From NCBI GenBank assembly GCA_028753945.1, contig JAPNXP010000018.1, positions 3,225,643-3,289,642 on the forward strand: a stretch of DNA of 64,000 nucleotides. Reading direction: 5' to 3'. The position numbers and the translations under genes were made by a program. The notes beneath the pieces were generated by a model that saw only the letters and a program-made list of their open reading frames with translations, was not told where the DNA came from and ran no database searches. This DNA comes from Hexactinellida sp. DTS-2022. Taxonomy: Eukaryota > Porifera > Hexactinellida. Shown here piece by piece: positions 1 through 11,894 of this stretch; the stretch's first letter is position 1; every line of letters starts with the position of its first letter.

Positions 1-263
1 TACCCCTAGTCCTTTCCTACCCATCCCTATCAGGCGACCCGCGAGAACGGATTGGAACACACTATCATTACGTTTACCGTGACCTTCGTTATATAAGGCC
101 TTACTAATGAGTAGATTTATCTGGACCATGGATTACTTAAAGACCATTGATTATTAGCTAACATACCTTTATCTCAATAGCTAGTTTTGACAGACCTGAG
201 AAATGCATTATAATTATATAGGAAGTTAGGAACATGATATCAAGGCATACATAACACCCTTTA

Positions 264-660
264 GCATATTTTCCAACCTATAGCAAGTCTTTGGCAGGAC
301 GGAGGAATGAATTTTGGCGGGACATAAGGAAGCTTGGCGGGACAAAGAACATTAGTACATAAATAAGTGAAGTAGTATTACTATTTGTACGGATGTCCTA
401 GTAATTGTAATAATATTATTATCTCAACGGAAGGAACCTTGCTCCAATTGCATAAAACGAGACGTCCCGTCAATAAAACGGGACTCTAGTCAATTCTACA
501 GATTTATTACATAATTGGAAGAAGAAATGCTCAGATCTTTATATTTTATTGTTATTGTCACAAAAATGAAATACAGGGTACAAAAATCGGGACAAACGTG
601 TCTAAAAGCGGGACAATTCACAAAATCTTTGCCAAAAAGCGGGACGGTTGGCAAGTATGC
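264..660. mobile_element. 397-bp MITE with TTTA duplication
   Basis: The termini are GCATATTTTCCAACC and the reverse complement of GCATACTTGCCAACC, with GGCGGGAC-type subterminal repeats inside. TTTA flanks both sides (260-263 and 661-664). The two sister copies of R1 (near 48900 and 57835) carry a single TTTA at this point, so they are clean empty sites. The superfamily is not recognised. Confidence 0.8.
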
Positions 661-720
661 TTTAGAATTGTGATATATCACCATTGATTACGTAATCGTT
701 ATTTTTCGTGGCAATTATCG

Positions 721-1852
721 CACAGTGGGCCAAAAGACAGTTTAGCGGAAATAAGCATTTTGTTAGCAGATAGCCACTTGTGAAGTATTATTGACATATA
801 GGTTATTGATAGCAGGAAATTGAATGGCATCATCAAAAATTATGTATGCAGTCTCTAAAGTTGAGTTTTTGGGTAATTTGTTCTAATTTTATGAAAAACT
901 AAATTTTGGTTTGTTAACAATCTTTTATTAGTCACCCATGATATTTGATAAAAAACTTAGACAATGGGGAAAAATAATGAAAGCCTAATTAAATGCCTGG
1001 AAAACAATATATTACATTGGATACAAAGAGGATAGATGGTTACTGAGTGTAATTATCGCAAGTACAACTACTCTTTGGGACCTTAGATCGTTTTTTATAG
1101 CTTTGTTGTATATTGGGAATAATAGCTAGTTTATTAAATCCCTTCTGAATCTTATAAATGTTACTTACCGGAATTTCAAAAGCCTGGATGTGTTCATAGG
1201 TTGATGCGCTGAATGCTAAGTTTGTATTCAAATGATTAGATGCTTCTTCGTTGCTCATTATAGACCATCAGTTATTTGAAAATCAATTATTTTATTTTTA
1301 CTCATTTTTACGAGATTCATTAGAGGCCAATACCAAATTGAATAAATTATATACTTTGCGGCTTTGTAAATTATCTTAAACTAAAGCTAAGATGCTAAAT
1401 TACTATTAGAAAACATAAAATCTCCTACCCAAGAGCACCCAAGACACAATTTCCAACTATATTAGCAAATAAATTTGTGTCCGATCTTGAGTAAAGCGTA
1501 ACATTAGATATCGAATTATACGTGAATAGTATTCATAAGCATTTTAATTATAGCAATGAGATTAAGCTTGAATACTTAGAAAATTAAATACATATTCAGT
1601 TTCAATTACTACACTATGCAGAACGACTTTATAAATAGAATCTTTCCGATTGTAAAACCGCAATATTCAATCTCTAATTCCAATTATATCAAATCATTCA
1701 TTCAGACTCACCGTATTCAAAATATTGAAGTCATAGGACTTGCTAAACTTCGCATTCTAGGTTTTAGACAATGCTTAATTCGATGATAATAATATGCCCT
1801 ATATTCGTGAGTATGAAAAATACCCCTCCTTCCCCCTATTGGCCCACTGATG
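721..1852. mobile_element. Non-autonomous relative of the RAG1-like transposon
   Basis: This 1,132-bp element is inserted in R1. The left end is CACAGTGGGCCAA and the right end, reversed, is CATCAGTGGGCCAA. TATCG flanks both ends (716-720, 1853-1857), a 5-bp duplication as made by Transib/RAG-type transposases. Subterminal blocks match those of the transposon at 6370-9365 at the same distance from the ends: GTATTATTGAC about 64 bp in on the left, and TTTCATACT about 34 bp in on the right. A 72-codon minus-strand frame at 1040-1258 is not recognised and is probably chance. Confidence 0.7.
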
Positions 1853-2205
1853 TATCGTGTTTGTATAGCCAGCTTTTAACATAGTTAAACGCGTTATAAA
1901 TGTTCAAAATTGGAACATCAGGATGTCCATGACTAGTTGAATGAAATATATCGAAATAATAAATGGAATGTTGACACATTACTCGGTTGCCAGGGAAATG
2001 TATATTTCCTAAAATGAGCCATGACTCAAAAACTATCGATTTTATGTAACTATGCTAGTACTGATCTATCCGCAATTGGTAACTTCCTATTCATTGATAA
2101 TACATTTTCTAGGCCTAAGTTCAAAGATTATTGAAGTTAGGCCTAGAAAATGTATTATCAATGAATAGGAAGTTACCAATTGCGGATAGATCAGTACTTT
2201 ACTCC

Positions 2206-2848
2206 CATCCTACCAACTTCCCGCTTTTTTTGAAATTGTTTATATATTCAGATTTTATGATATCTAAGTAAAATAACTGCATTTTTTGCTAAATTAGTCA
2301 AGATAAAGTGCCAAGTTTTGTTCTATTCATATACTCATAAGTTAGTTAAGATTATTTAGCCCCCTTATCAATACACTTACTATTATGCTGTAATTCGAAT
2401 TTGGAAGACATTCTTAAAAATATCCCGGTGGATTTGTGCCTACATCGTCCAGACAGTTGTTATACTAGACACGATGCTGAATTTCTTCTCGTTTAGTTTA
2501 TATGTCGATCTACGCACCACGAGTGGAATAAGCTTTACAACACATTTTACAAATTTGATGGCCTATCGTTATGAAATTCCTAGAAATCTCAAAAAAATGT
2601 CCCTAAATCACGAAAACTTTGAGGATATTTAAATCTGCCACATATGTACATCCACGTACATCTAATTTAAAAACTACTTTGTAGAAAAATACAATTCATT
2701 AATCTAGCTATTTCGTGTTTGTTATATTATCGCATACATTAGGTGAATACTAGATACTCGCGAAGAAATTTGATGGATAGAACTAGAAAAATAAGCGTTT
2801 CCTAATTGTAGATATCCAAACATAAAAAATAATCATATTATATTGTCC
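2206..2848. other. Intergenic, nothing recognised
   Basis: AT-rich sequence with no long open frame, no clear terminal repeats and no match noticed elsewhere in the window. Confidence 0.5.
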
Positions 2849-4717
2849 GGGATACCGACATTTCGTTACACGACATTTCGTTACAGACATTTCGTTACAC
2901 GACATTTCGTTACACGACAGTTTGTTACACGACACTTCGCTACTAATTTGATTCGTCAATTTTAAACACTTGATGCCATTGATTTAAATCAGACTTTTTT
3001 TTTAAAAATCATGATTTTTATCAACCCTGTAAATTAAGTAGGGATCAGTCCAGTGATAGGGACTAGACCACTGCGCGGGACAATAATTAATTAATTAATT
3101 AATCAATTAATGCGGGTCGCGGAACCCACAACCCGCGGGTTCATGCGGGAAAAAGGATCTGAATATTTTGCGGGCGGGAGCGGCACCCGCATAGGACCCG
3201 CGCAGAGGACCCCATAAAATATTACAAATATTATTAGTCATACTAACTTTAGTGTCGCACTCAGGAAGGAGGGCAGTGATACAATGTGCATTTTACAACG
3301 AGAGTTATCATTAATTAAGGCTAAGTGCACCTCTGGAATTGGAAAACCTAACTATCTTCCTTAGTTTGTATTCTATTTACTCTCTTTATTATCTATCATT
3401 TAAAAACGTATGTAAGTTCCTAAACACTAAGTATGTATAAGTGACACATGTCGGACGTGTATACTGTAGACAAGGTGGTATAGCTACCACCTTTACCAAA
3501 TGTTCTCACGCACGTACGCATTACATACTGATGTAATCTGAGTTCACTACCAAATTGAAAGTCCAACTAATACCACTCCTGTAATGTATTTATAGATAGG
3601 GTTCCGGTATTTAAATTGCTAATTTATGTACCTGAGCTGGGATAAATCAACTAAAGATTGATTAAACCTATAACAATATACTTAATCTATGCAAAACGCG
3701 GGTCCCTAAATCGCTAGCGATCTAGGGCACCCCTAGAACACAATAGGTTAGTTATTTCGGCCACTGGGTCCCTAAACGCGCTTACACCGGTTTGTTTCAT
3801 TTTATCTTGATAATTTAGCACATTTAGTACAAAATAGTATATCAGAATGCAAGATCAAATGTTGTCAAAGTATATAATAACTAGGGATGCACCGGATCCA
3901 CTTTTTTGGATCCGGATCTCACCGGATCCTGAATTTTCGGAACGGCCGGAACCGGATCTTACCGGATCCGGATCCGCTTGGAAAGAAAATACAGTTATAT
4001 TAAGTTTGTAGTAATTGATATATGGTAAAGTAAAACTTCGTTAGTATGAAGACATTAAAATTGTCTCAATCTGTCAATCAGAGATATTTAATTAATTTGT
4101 GTCTCCTATACTTCATGAAAATTATATTAAATTTGAATTGGCGTAGAGTATGTCACTATTGAATAGTTTTTGTAAGTAATTAGAGGTTACTTGGATTAAT
4201 AGAATCAATTAAATAGTTGATACACATACAGATTCGGATCCGGTAACCTCATCTCGGATCCGGCCGGATCCCGGATCCTCCACAAATGGGGAAATCCGGC
4301 CGGAACCGGATCCAGGATCCGGTGCACCTCTAATAATAACCAATACCTTGGGGGTCTAACCTGTTCCGTAATTTAGGTACTTAAATTTCCCGGAATGGTA
4401 CCGTTCCGTAATTTAGGTACTTTGATTTTCAGGAATGGTACCTTTCCATACCGTCCCGTCCCAGAAATTAGGTATGTCCTTAAATTTCAACAAAGGTAAA
4501 CATGACCTTATTCAATAACATTCTAGCAGCTAAAATATGATTAAAATCAATGGCATCAAGTGCCATTGATTTTAATCATATTTTTCAAAATTGACGAATC
4601 AAATTAGTAGCGAAGTGTCGTGTAACAAACTGTCGTGTAACAAAATGTCGCAGTAACGAAATGTCTGTAACGAAATGTCGTGTAACGAAATGTCGTGTAA
4701 CGAAATGTCGGTATCCC
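2849..4717. mobile_element. MULE-like non-autonomous element with repeat-built terminal inverted repeats
   Basis: Both ends begin GGGATACCGACATTTCG and run inward for roughly 110 bp as head-to-tail copies of a 15-bp unit CGACATTTCGTTACA, closing with GCTACTAATTTGATTCG. The flanks are ATATTGTCC (2840-2848) and ATATCGTCC (4718-4726), a 9-bp target duplication with one change, as expected for Mutator-like elements. The interior has no transposase. It holds a nested hAT MITE, a GC-rich block of GCGGG repeats (3110-3210), a duplicated AATTTAGGTACTT stretch (4370-4480) and a 19-bp-stem hairpin at 4537-4579. Confidence 0.8.
3882..4332. mobile_element. hAT MITE nested in the MULE-like element
   Basis: The ends are TAGGGATGCACCGGATCC and the reverse complement of TAGAGGTGCACCGGATCC. 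The 8-bp duplication ATAATAAC is at 3874-3881 and 4333-4340. GGATCCGG-type repeats fill both subterminal regions. Nesting shows it is younger than its host element. Confidence 0.88.
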
Positions 4718-5014
4718 ATATCGTCCTAATCATGATAAATTTTTAAATATAGCGTATATTTTAAGTCTCCCGCTTTTTTGGTAAACTCCCGCCAAAAATG
4801 GCAAAACCTCTTGCTTTTTGGTTTCCAGAGGTTGGCATCCCTGGTATAAATAGGATATACACGTGATGACAGGCGCCAGTAGTGCATTTAGGGCGGTGCG
4901 AGGGAGCACCTGTTGTGCAAATAATCCTGAAATTTTGAGATCTCACAAAAATTGATGTCAGACTAAATGTTCCCAGTGTCTGGAATGGTTAGATTGCTCA
5001 AAGTTTACATTTAG

Positions 5015-5943
5015 TCTGGTCGTTGGAAGGTTGAACCTAGAAAAAATTCATACAAAGCGTATTTTAGTATCACTAGAAGCGGAATTTTTCGTGGAATAAC
5101 ATATCCAAAATCCGCTAAAATCCGCTTTGGGGAAAATTTTTTACTCGGGTGGCAGTGTCGGCCATTTCATAGTAAATCGCCGACATTTCCATAACTAACT
5201 TTCTCAAATCAAATCTAATCAACTTATGATCATCATATTTGTACTCAGCGTTAAATTTCCAGCAAAATGATATATCACATGACAATATTTGGAGGATTTT
5301 TTCCATAGCAACGCTGGAATGTATCAAAAATATGTCAGGAATGTGCGAACATTCCATTCTCAAATTGTATGCCTATCCAATCTAGTGACCCCTCGTTCAA
5401 CTCCACTTGTATAATTATACACATATCAACCCTCTAAAATGGGATTTGTCGAGATTATTCGAGATAAACCCAAAATTGAAGATTTTCTGATAAATCTCGA
5501 CAAATCCCATTTTAGGGGGTCAATATGTGAATAATTATACGAGTGGAGTTGAACGAGGGGTCACTAGATTGGATAGGCATACAATTTGAGAATGGAATGT
5601 TCGCACATCCCTGACATATTTTTGATACATTCCAGCGTTGCTATGGAAAAAATCCTCCAATATTGTCATGTGATATATCATTTTGCTAGAAATTTAACGC
5701 TGAGTACAAATATGATGATCATAAGTTGATTAGATTTGATTTGAGAAAGTTAGTTATGGAAATGTCGGCGATTTACTATGAAATGGCCGACACTGCCACC
5801 CGTGTAAAAAATTTTCCCCAAAGCGGATCTTAGCGGATTTTGGATATGTTATTCTACGAAAAATTCCGCTTCTAGTGATACTAAAATACGCTTTGTATGA
5901 ATTTTTTCTAGGTATGACCCATTTTTGGATTTCAACGACCAGA
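5015..5943. mobile_element. Foldback element, about 0.93 kb hairpin
   Basis: The arms run 5015 to about 5440 and about 5500 to 5943, nearly identical in inverse. The outer ends are TCTGGTCGTTG and CAACGACCAGA. The flanks are TTAG and TTAA, so a 4-bp target is possible. Each arm carries the core shared with other foldbacks (TTCCATAGCAACGCTGGAAT, then ACATTCCATTCTCAAATTG). The matching frames at 5115-5363 are a by-product of the hairpin, not genes. The short stretch 4718-5014 before it has only a small hairpin (ACATTTAGTCTG type) and GGCGGGA-like fragments. Confidence 0.8.
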
Positions 5944-6082
5944 TTAATTCATTGTTATCTTAATGTACTAGCTATCATTTAAAACAAAATTGCGAGTCTC
6001 TAGCCATTATAGCTTTTTTGAAGAAAAACCTAGTGATTGAAATCCGCAGACTAGTAAACCCGTGAGAACGGCCAACCTAGAC

Positions 6083-6216
6083 GGTACAACTATAGTATTA
6101 TACCCGGAATATTATGTGCATATTGAAAGACTCGTCTTTTTTAGTGTGTATTATGGTTCATTAAGAAAGAATCGTCTTTAGAAAGTGTCTATCCGGTACA
6201 ATACTATAGTTGTACC
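6083..6216. mobile_element. Short MITE with 8-bp duplication
   Basis: The terminal repeats are GGTACAACTATAGTATT and its inverse. The flanks ACCTAGAC (6075-6082) and ACCTAGAA (6217-6224) match at seven of eight bases. A hAT origin is likely from the duplication length only. Confidence 0.7.
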
Positions 6217-6369
6217 ACCTAGAAGCATAGACTGGTAAGGATTAAGTTAGATTCTAAATTTCCTCATTCCGGACTTTACCCAGGAAGAGAAAATTCATAA
6301 GAAAAGAATGAGGTATTACAGGGACGGGGTCTTATATGAATTTCTTAGCTACTACTGATTTGATGTTTG

Positions 6370-6381
6370 CACAGTGGCACG
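6370..6381 (+). repeat. Left terminal inverted repeat of the RAG1-like transposon
   Basis: CACAGTGGCACG, opening with the heptamer CACAGTG. It lies about 200 bp past the transposase stop. Confidence 0.75.
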
Positions 6382-6587
6382 AAACTGCAATTTGGTGGTA
6401 TTGAGTATTTATGTAAACTTTAAGGCTATAAAATGTATTATTGACCGATAGGTTATCGAACCAAAAAAATCGATTGACATATTCAGATAATTTATATAAC
6501 TCATGGTTCACAAGTTATGACGTCATGGGAGTTATGCTACAATTTCCAAAAAGTGTTAAATACAACATATCCAATAGATGAGATTTT

Positions 6588-8743
6588 TTAATCAAGTTCT
6601 GGTAACAGAAGTGAATTAACAAGCAGTTCTTGATCACTAATATCTTCTTCTAACACGCAATTATCTGGTACTGGTTTCTTCAGCTTTCTATTGAGTAAGA
6701 GGACTGGATCGCTTTGACATAACATTCGAGTAAAAACATCCTTAATATTATCTTCAAAACTGAACTTACGTGATAAGCGTTCTCTATATCTACGGATTAA
6801 CTTATTACTCGCCTCAAGTCCTTCTTCAGATAGTTGTTCCAACCCTAGTCCATTATTGAAAGCTGGGATTATATTAGGTGCATGTGCCAACACTTTGTGT
6901 AACGTAGGCGTAATATTTCCCAAGGAAAAGAATTCAAATCAAGATATATAGTTTCTGGCAAACTACCGTTAGTTCTTCTGTGTCTATTCGTATTCCACAA
7001 TTATACACTCTCAAGATAGCTCCGAGGTAGGTATGAATGTCAAGTATAGCATCTTTGGATTATGTCGGTATTGTTGACAGCACCCAGTATAAGAAATCCT
7101 TTTCGCTGTTATTTTTTCGCACTAAACATCGCCTAGCTACATTTCCAGTGGTTGAAGTTCCGCCTTGTGAAGAAGCAAAATCAATCATGATAATTAACTT
7201 TTCTTTTAGTAATCCACAGAGAAAATTCTTCGCACCATGGATTTTCGGTGAACTAGGTGACCATTTGCTAACTCCGGCACTCAGATGACCTAACAAGTGC
7301 ATTAACCAACTAAAACATCGAAGATATGCGTGTAGGGGTGAACTGGGAATTATATCTATGTCAGATAATGGGACATGTGTGAGATTAAAACGTTGGTCAG
7401 TAGTTAGCGAGAGGAATTGTTCTTCGTCTACTTCTTGGAATAAAACTTTAGCATCACTTATAAACCTATTAATTTGAAAACCATCTCTAACGATATCTAC
7501 ATCATGAATCTGTTTGAATGTGGCAGTACAAAACTGGCAGGACGCACTTCCAGCACCGCTAAGAATTCCGGCCATTTACCATCCAACTGTGAACGTAAGA
7601 TCACTACGCTAGCATGATGACAGTTAATTAAATCAAGTCCATTTGCTTCAATATCAGCAGTTTCTTTGTTGATAATAGTTTTCATAAGAAAACTGACATT
7701 TTCTTTATTTTCTGGAAGAGCGAGTATCGATTTTAGCCTAATTGAGAAAGGAGAATTAGGTAAGTATTTTTCCAAAGAGTATTATTCTGATTGTCTGGAA
7801 TAGTAATCACTTTAAAACCAAATAGAAGAAAAATTTTAGTTGAGACATCAGGGTGAGATGTTACTTGTTCGTATACACGATGTGATCCTGACCCATCTAG
7901 TCCATCTGAGACACGAATTTTGAGTGGTTGTCCTGAACATCGATGGAGATATTCAGTAAAATTCTGTTAATTATTTGAGTGAGTATTTTTTTGTAGGAAA
8001 TTCCGATACCAATTGGATAGTCTCTCTCCACTAAATGGATATCGTCGGCTAGAATGATTTGACTAAGGTGAAGAGCTACACGATTATATCCAGGGAGGGT
8101 AATTGATTCTTCCAATAATACACGCCTCAAATCAATGTATTTTAACTTTCCTATTTCGAGAGAGTCCAATAAGAAAGCTGGAAGCGTCCAGAGATAGTTT
8201 GTTTTTGAGTTGTCCGAACTTTCCTGTATTGATAATCTCTTTAATCACATTAGCTGTGCTGTTATCGTGTTCCTCCAATGAATACAATTTGACTAGGTAC
8301 ATAGCTATCATTTTAGGAGTACAATCTTCATGTTGAGCAACAGCTTCAACATGAGACCTAAGTTCAGCTAGTCGGTTACGAATAGCCCTATTCTGTAACT
8401 GGCTAATGTGCTTTTGAGGTACTCGGCTGATATTCTCTTCTAATTCGATTGTAGACTGAGATGCTTGCAATTTTTCTATTGTGAAATCTTCATAGGAACA
8501 TTGAGGGAGCTCACTATGTGATGGATTTATAGGTGTACAAAAGTACAACTGGTTCCATGTTGTTAGGTCATTCCTTTTCAAATAGCTTAATCTCTCTTTC
8601 TTCATCTCCGAGAATTTTCGTCGGTAATAGTCAAATTTACCTTCGTCTATATGATATTTACCAAGAAAAAGACGAGAAATATCACTAAAACTTTTCTCAG
8701 GATTAGAGGTGCAGAAATGAAACGCTTCTTCGTTATTCATCAC
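6588..8743 (-). pseudogene. RAG1-like DDE transposase, broken by frameshifts
   Basis: Five overlapping or adjacent minus-strand pieces read N to C from 8743 to 6588. The RAG1-core landmarks appear in order. The first acidic residue is in SDGLDGSGSH (Asp codon 7904-7906; RAG1 D600 context). The second is in QLDGKW (7581-7583; D708). A zinc pair follows in SCQFC (about 7529-7543), then GNVARR, matching GNFARK in RAG1. An H-x4-H pair sits in HKVLAHAP (about 6880-6900), and the catalytic Glu in EEGLEASNK (6813-6815; E962 of mouse). After it, NKLIRRYRERLSRK resembles the RAG1 tail. The first about 200 residues have no clear RAG1 counterpart. Frame changes near 8150, 7890-7780, 7540 and 6920 make it inactive as read. 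A Transib or insect-type RAG1 relative is the main alternative name; homology to the family is firm. Confidence 0.9.
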
Positions 8744-9353
8744 GATTGTAAGTAAAAGTGCTAGACAACCATAATATAATATTCGCTAAATTATTAGAAA
8801 AAATTATTAAAATTTCACAACAGTCAATTGGAAAACATGGGAAATGACCATTTGGGAAAACTTGGGAATAGCTAGAAATTATTTTAATTTATCTATAATA
8901 TGATTTCCTTCCATATAATATCAAACTTTCAACTCGCAACAATTAGCAATAATAGTAGTTACACTTTAAACGCGGCGAAATAATAGAAATTGAATTTTTA
9001 GAACCTTACAAATTTCAAACTAGAAAATATTTATGATAATACTGAATATATTCTGTTTATATTTATTGAATCTTAAATAGCACTAAAAATTATATCTACT
9101 TATAGCTAATAACATACCATTTACCCCAAATACTGATAATAAAGTTATTGAATTCCTAACCTGATTTTGTGAAACTATGATTTTCTATTAATAACTTTAG
9201 TGGTTACTTGAGTATTGTATACGAAATTTAGAAAACTATGAATGTCTACGGTGATAGTTATGATCCATTTCTAGGTTCTCAAGTACGAAGAATAAAATTA
9301 AACTAACTATAGAGCAATTGAAAAGTATGAAATTTCATGCTGAGGCAAGCTAC

Positions 9354-9365
9354 CGTGCCACTGTG
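9354..9365 (-). repeat. Right terminal inverted repeat of the RAG1-like transposon
   Basis: CGTGCCACTGTG, a perfect inverse of the left end over 12 bases. It lies about 610 bp upstream of the first transposase codon, leaving room for a promoter or a lost 5' exon. Confidence 0.75.
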
Positions 9366-10570
9366 CTAGGGTCGCCGCCAATTCGCTTATCTGATATAGG
9401 AGTACTCAATGATAATGCGGAAATGCTATATGCCTGGACAGGGAGTCCATAATTAGCTGTTTTGCAGAGATGCCTCACCGAATATTATAATAGGACAGAT
9501 TATTTAACTAAGTTTGTCATTAAAAATATCGATTTCGTTTCAATGTCAATTTTTGGAATGTTTACAACTATTGGGTTTGCCCCTCCAGTGCATTGGTCTG
9601 CCCCCTTTCGCCCCCCCCATGGAGGCTGTACTGGCGCCGCACCTGCCCAACAACAATGGCAAAGTCCCACTCATTGATATTCATATTCATTATTGTTCTA
9701 ATATTTAGAGACGGAGACGGGGGGATAGAGAATTATTTAATATAATAACCATGGCCTGATCCAGGCGGATCGTATGAGAAAATGTTGAATTAGCATCGGT
9801 TTTTGCGAAATGTATTTGTATTTGTAATTAAATACATTCCAAAGTATTTGTATTTGTATTTAAATACATTGTCATTCAGGAGTATTTGTATTTGTATTTG
9901 TATTTAAGAATTTCACAGGTAATTGTATTTGTAATTAAATACTTTTCAAAGTATTTGACCCCATGTCTGACTACCTACATTCCAAAAAAATTTATTTTAT
10001 CTTGCATATTTCTCTTAAAGTTCTGCATTTTATATGTGTCACTTCAGGTATTTTGTGTCGAGAATTTCACTTAACAATATTAAAACCTTCATTTCCCAAA
10101 ACATTATTTTTCATCGGCGAAAAATCCAAAACTCTGGCATCAGTAGTCGTATAATCGAAAACTCAACGGTTTTGGAACCAGCTCGAAGAGATCTCAAGGA
10201 TTAGTGTGGAAAATAAAGTGTTCTAATGGAAAAAAACTTAAATTAACTTCAATAATAGAATTATTCACAAGTGATTTTTCAATATCACATATCTATGATT
10301 AAAAAATAGATTTTTTCTATCATGTCTTTCTTGGATCTTTCTACTTTCATACTGAACGTTCATTTTGAATGGTTTTTACATGTGTTGATAGAAAAAAAAC
10401 TTAAATTTGGATTTTTCCCTGGTATTGACGGAAATTCATTTTTTTTGCAGGAATACGTTGTTATTGCATAATTCAATAGATCTTGAGCGTCCATATCGAC
10501 CCTGAAATTTTTAACAAAAACTAAACGACACTTTTTTCGTATTCAGGCCGGTATACACAGGCCTTAATTA
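9366..10570. other. Intergenic; simple AT-rich repeats
   Basis: Holds a GC-rich patch at about 9580-9660 and a degenerate GTATTTGTATTT tract at 9810-9955, with inverted TTTAAATAC segments that recall MITE ends (a similar AGTACTTAAATAC stretch is at 25760-25815). No credible gene. Confidence 0.5.
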
Positions 10571-11043
10571 TTTATATGTAAAGACTTCAAATGATTAAAT
10601 TAATTATAGATTAATTATTACTAATTACAATATGGAGAAGATGGCTGATTTACAAAAAAAACTGTTATAAAACGTAGAATTGATTAGCGACCTAATAATT
10701 TTAATTGTTATATAGAAAGAACATCCTTAGGAGAATACAACCTCTATATTTTCAATCGATAATACGAATTATTAGAGTCAATGGACAAGAATACAAATTT
10801 CAATATAGCTGAAGAACAAAGCGAAATTGAGAAATCGGGCTTCGAGGTGATCATCTCCAGGAAATTCTATATCTCCTGTCTAAATTTATATCTCTATCAC
10901 CAATGGTCTAGCCAGGCCATCGCGTACGCCCGGCCGGACGGAAGTCCGACAGAGGTAATTTCAATACTGTGCACTTATAGTATAAAACTATAGTAGGACC
11001 CTACTATAACGTTTTACTAGAAGAAGCACACTAAAAATTATCG
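10571..11043. repeat. Dispersed repeat R2, copy a
   Basis: Collinear with 24898-25740, running from GAAGACTTCAAATG-like sequence through ATATGGAGAAGATGGCTGAT to AGAAGAAGCACACTAAAAAT. It includes a GC-rich spot near CCGGCCGG (10930-10942). A 70-codon frame (10781-10993) is not conserved as a frame in the other copy, so it is not called as a gene. The class is unknown. Confidence 0.75.
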
Positions 11044-11894
11044 GATTTGGAAAATTACAACTACTTGTATTTATAATTGAAATGTACACACAGTTTCGCC
11101 CACGTTCAAAGAATGGATAATAAAACAAATAATGTTTACTTAAGATAAGATTAATAAATTTCGAAGGTTCTCCCGAAAAAAGAGCATTAGCTTAAACATG
11201 ATTCTGTTGTTTCCACTTTAGATGATTGTATTGATTCTCCCATGGTTGTAAACATCAATTTACTGTGCCGACTATACTATACTATACTATAGTGTCCCAG
11301 TTCTAATCACACTGTCTTGGTTATAGTCCAGCAATATGGTGCAAGATTGTGCATTTTCGAGATAAAAGTGCCAAATTTTGCACAATTGTAGTATTATAGG
11401 TTCTGATCAACTTCAGCTATGGCACATAGCAGAATTTTTGGAAGTACAAATTTTTCAGGGGGTCCAAAATTGGTGCCCAATCGAAATCGCCGACAGTATA
11501 AATACAGGATAGCTCATTCAAATGAATAATTAACGACTTTATATTGTCAGATTCGTGCTCACACTTAATTTACAGCATTTTGATAGGTATATTGACTATA
11601 TTTGGTGAGAATATTTTTTGGTTTTCCATAGCAACGGTAAGAATGTGATATCATTCCGATCTCCCAATTTGAAGTAACCATATCGAGTGACCCCTTGTTT
11701 TTCTCGGGTATGCGTACTGAGAGCGAATATACTATTAGAAACACTCTAAATATTAATTGTCGATCCAAAAGTATGTATATATCATATTCCTGCTCAAAGC
11801 CAAGATTTATCCAAGATCAAAAGTAGTAGTTGCTTGGACCGGCCATAGTTCCATAGTGCAATGCACATGCTCCCCCATTTGTACGTCCTTGTGT

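Larger units (their letters stand above)
75..2204. repeat. Dispersed foldback repeat R1, copy a (split by two insertions)
   Basis: Matches copies at 48726-49260 and 57658-58172. The R1 sequence lies in three blocks (75-263, 661-720, 1853-2118), separated by insertions at 264-660 and 721-1852. From about 2058 the sequence turns back on itself: 2119-2204 is the reverse complement of the stretch before it, giving a near-perfect hairpin that starts at TTCTAGGCCTAA. It contains the core GGAATGTTGACACATT followed by GGTTGCCAGGGAAATG (1964-1999) shared with other foldbacks here. No coding sequence is visible. Confidence 0.8.
6370..9365 (-). mobile_element. RAG1/Transib-like transposon with RSS-heptamer-like ends
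   Basis: This 2,996-bp unit is bounded by CACAGTGGCACG at 6370-6381 and its exact inverse at 9354-9365, and it encloses the RAG1-like transposase on the minus strand. The first seven bases equal the consensus heptamer of V(D)J recombination signals, and Transib ends are known to resemble it. No nonamer at a 12- or 23-base spacing is convincing. The 5-bp flanks (GTTTG and CTAGG) do not match, so the target duplication is lost or one end is recombined. No RAG2-like kelch frame was seen inside. Confidence 0.75.

Noticed and set aside
6370-6420. Full 12/23 recombination signal at the RAG1-like ends
   Set aside because: The heptamer is exact, but no nonamer-like A-rich block stands out at either spacing.
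9462-9708. Two overlapping frames in the GC-rich patch near 9.6 kb
   Set aside because: Pro/Ala-rich translation from a GC-rich patch with no family match and no start context.
11624-11670. CCATAGCAAC in the foldback core as an RFX X-box
   Set aside because: Only one half-site is well kept; the partner half varies between copies, so a ciliary-regulator role cannot be supported.
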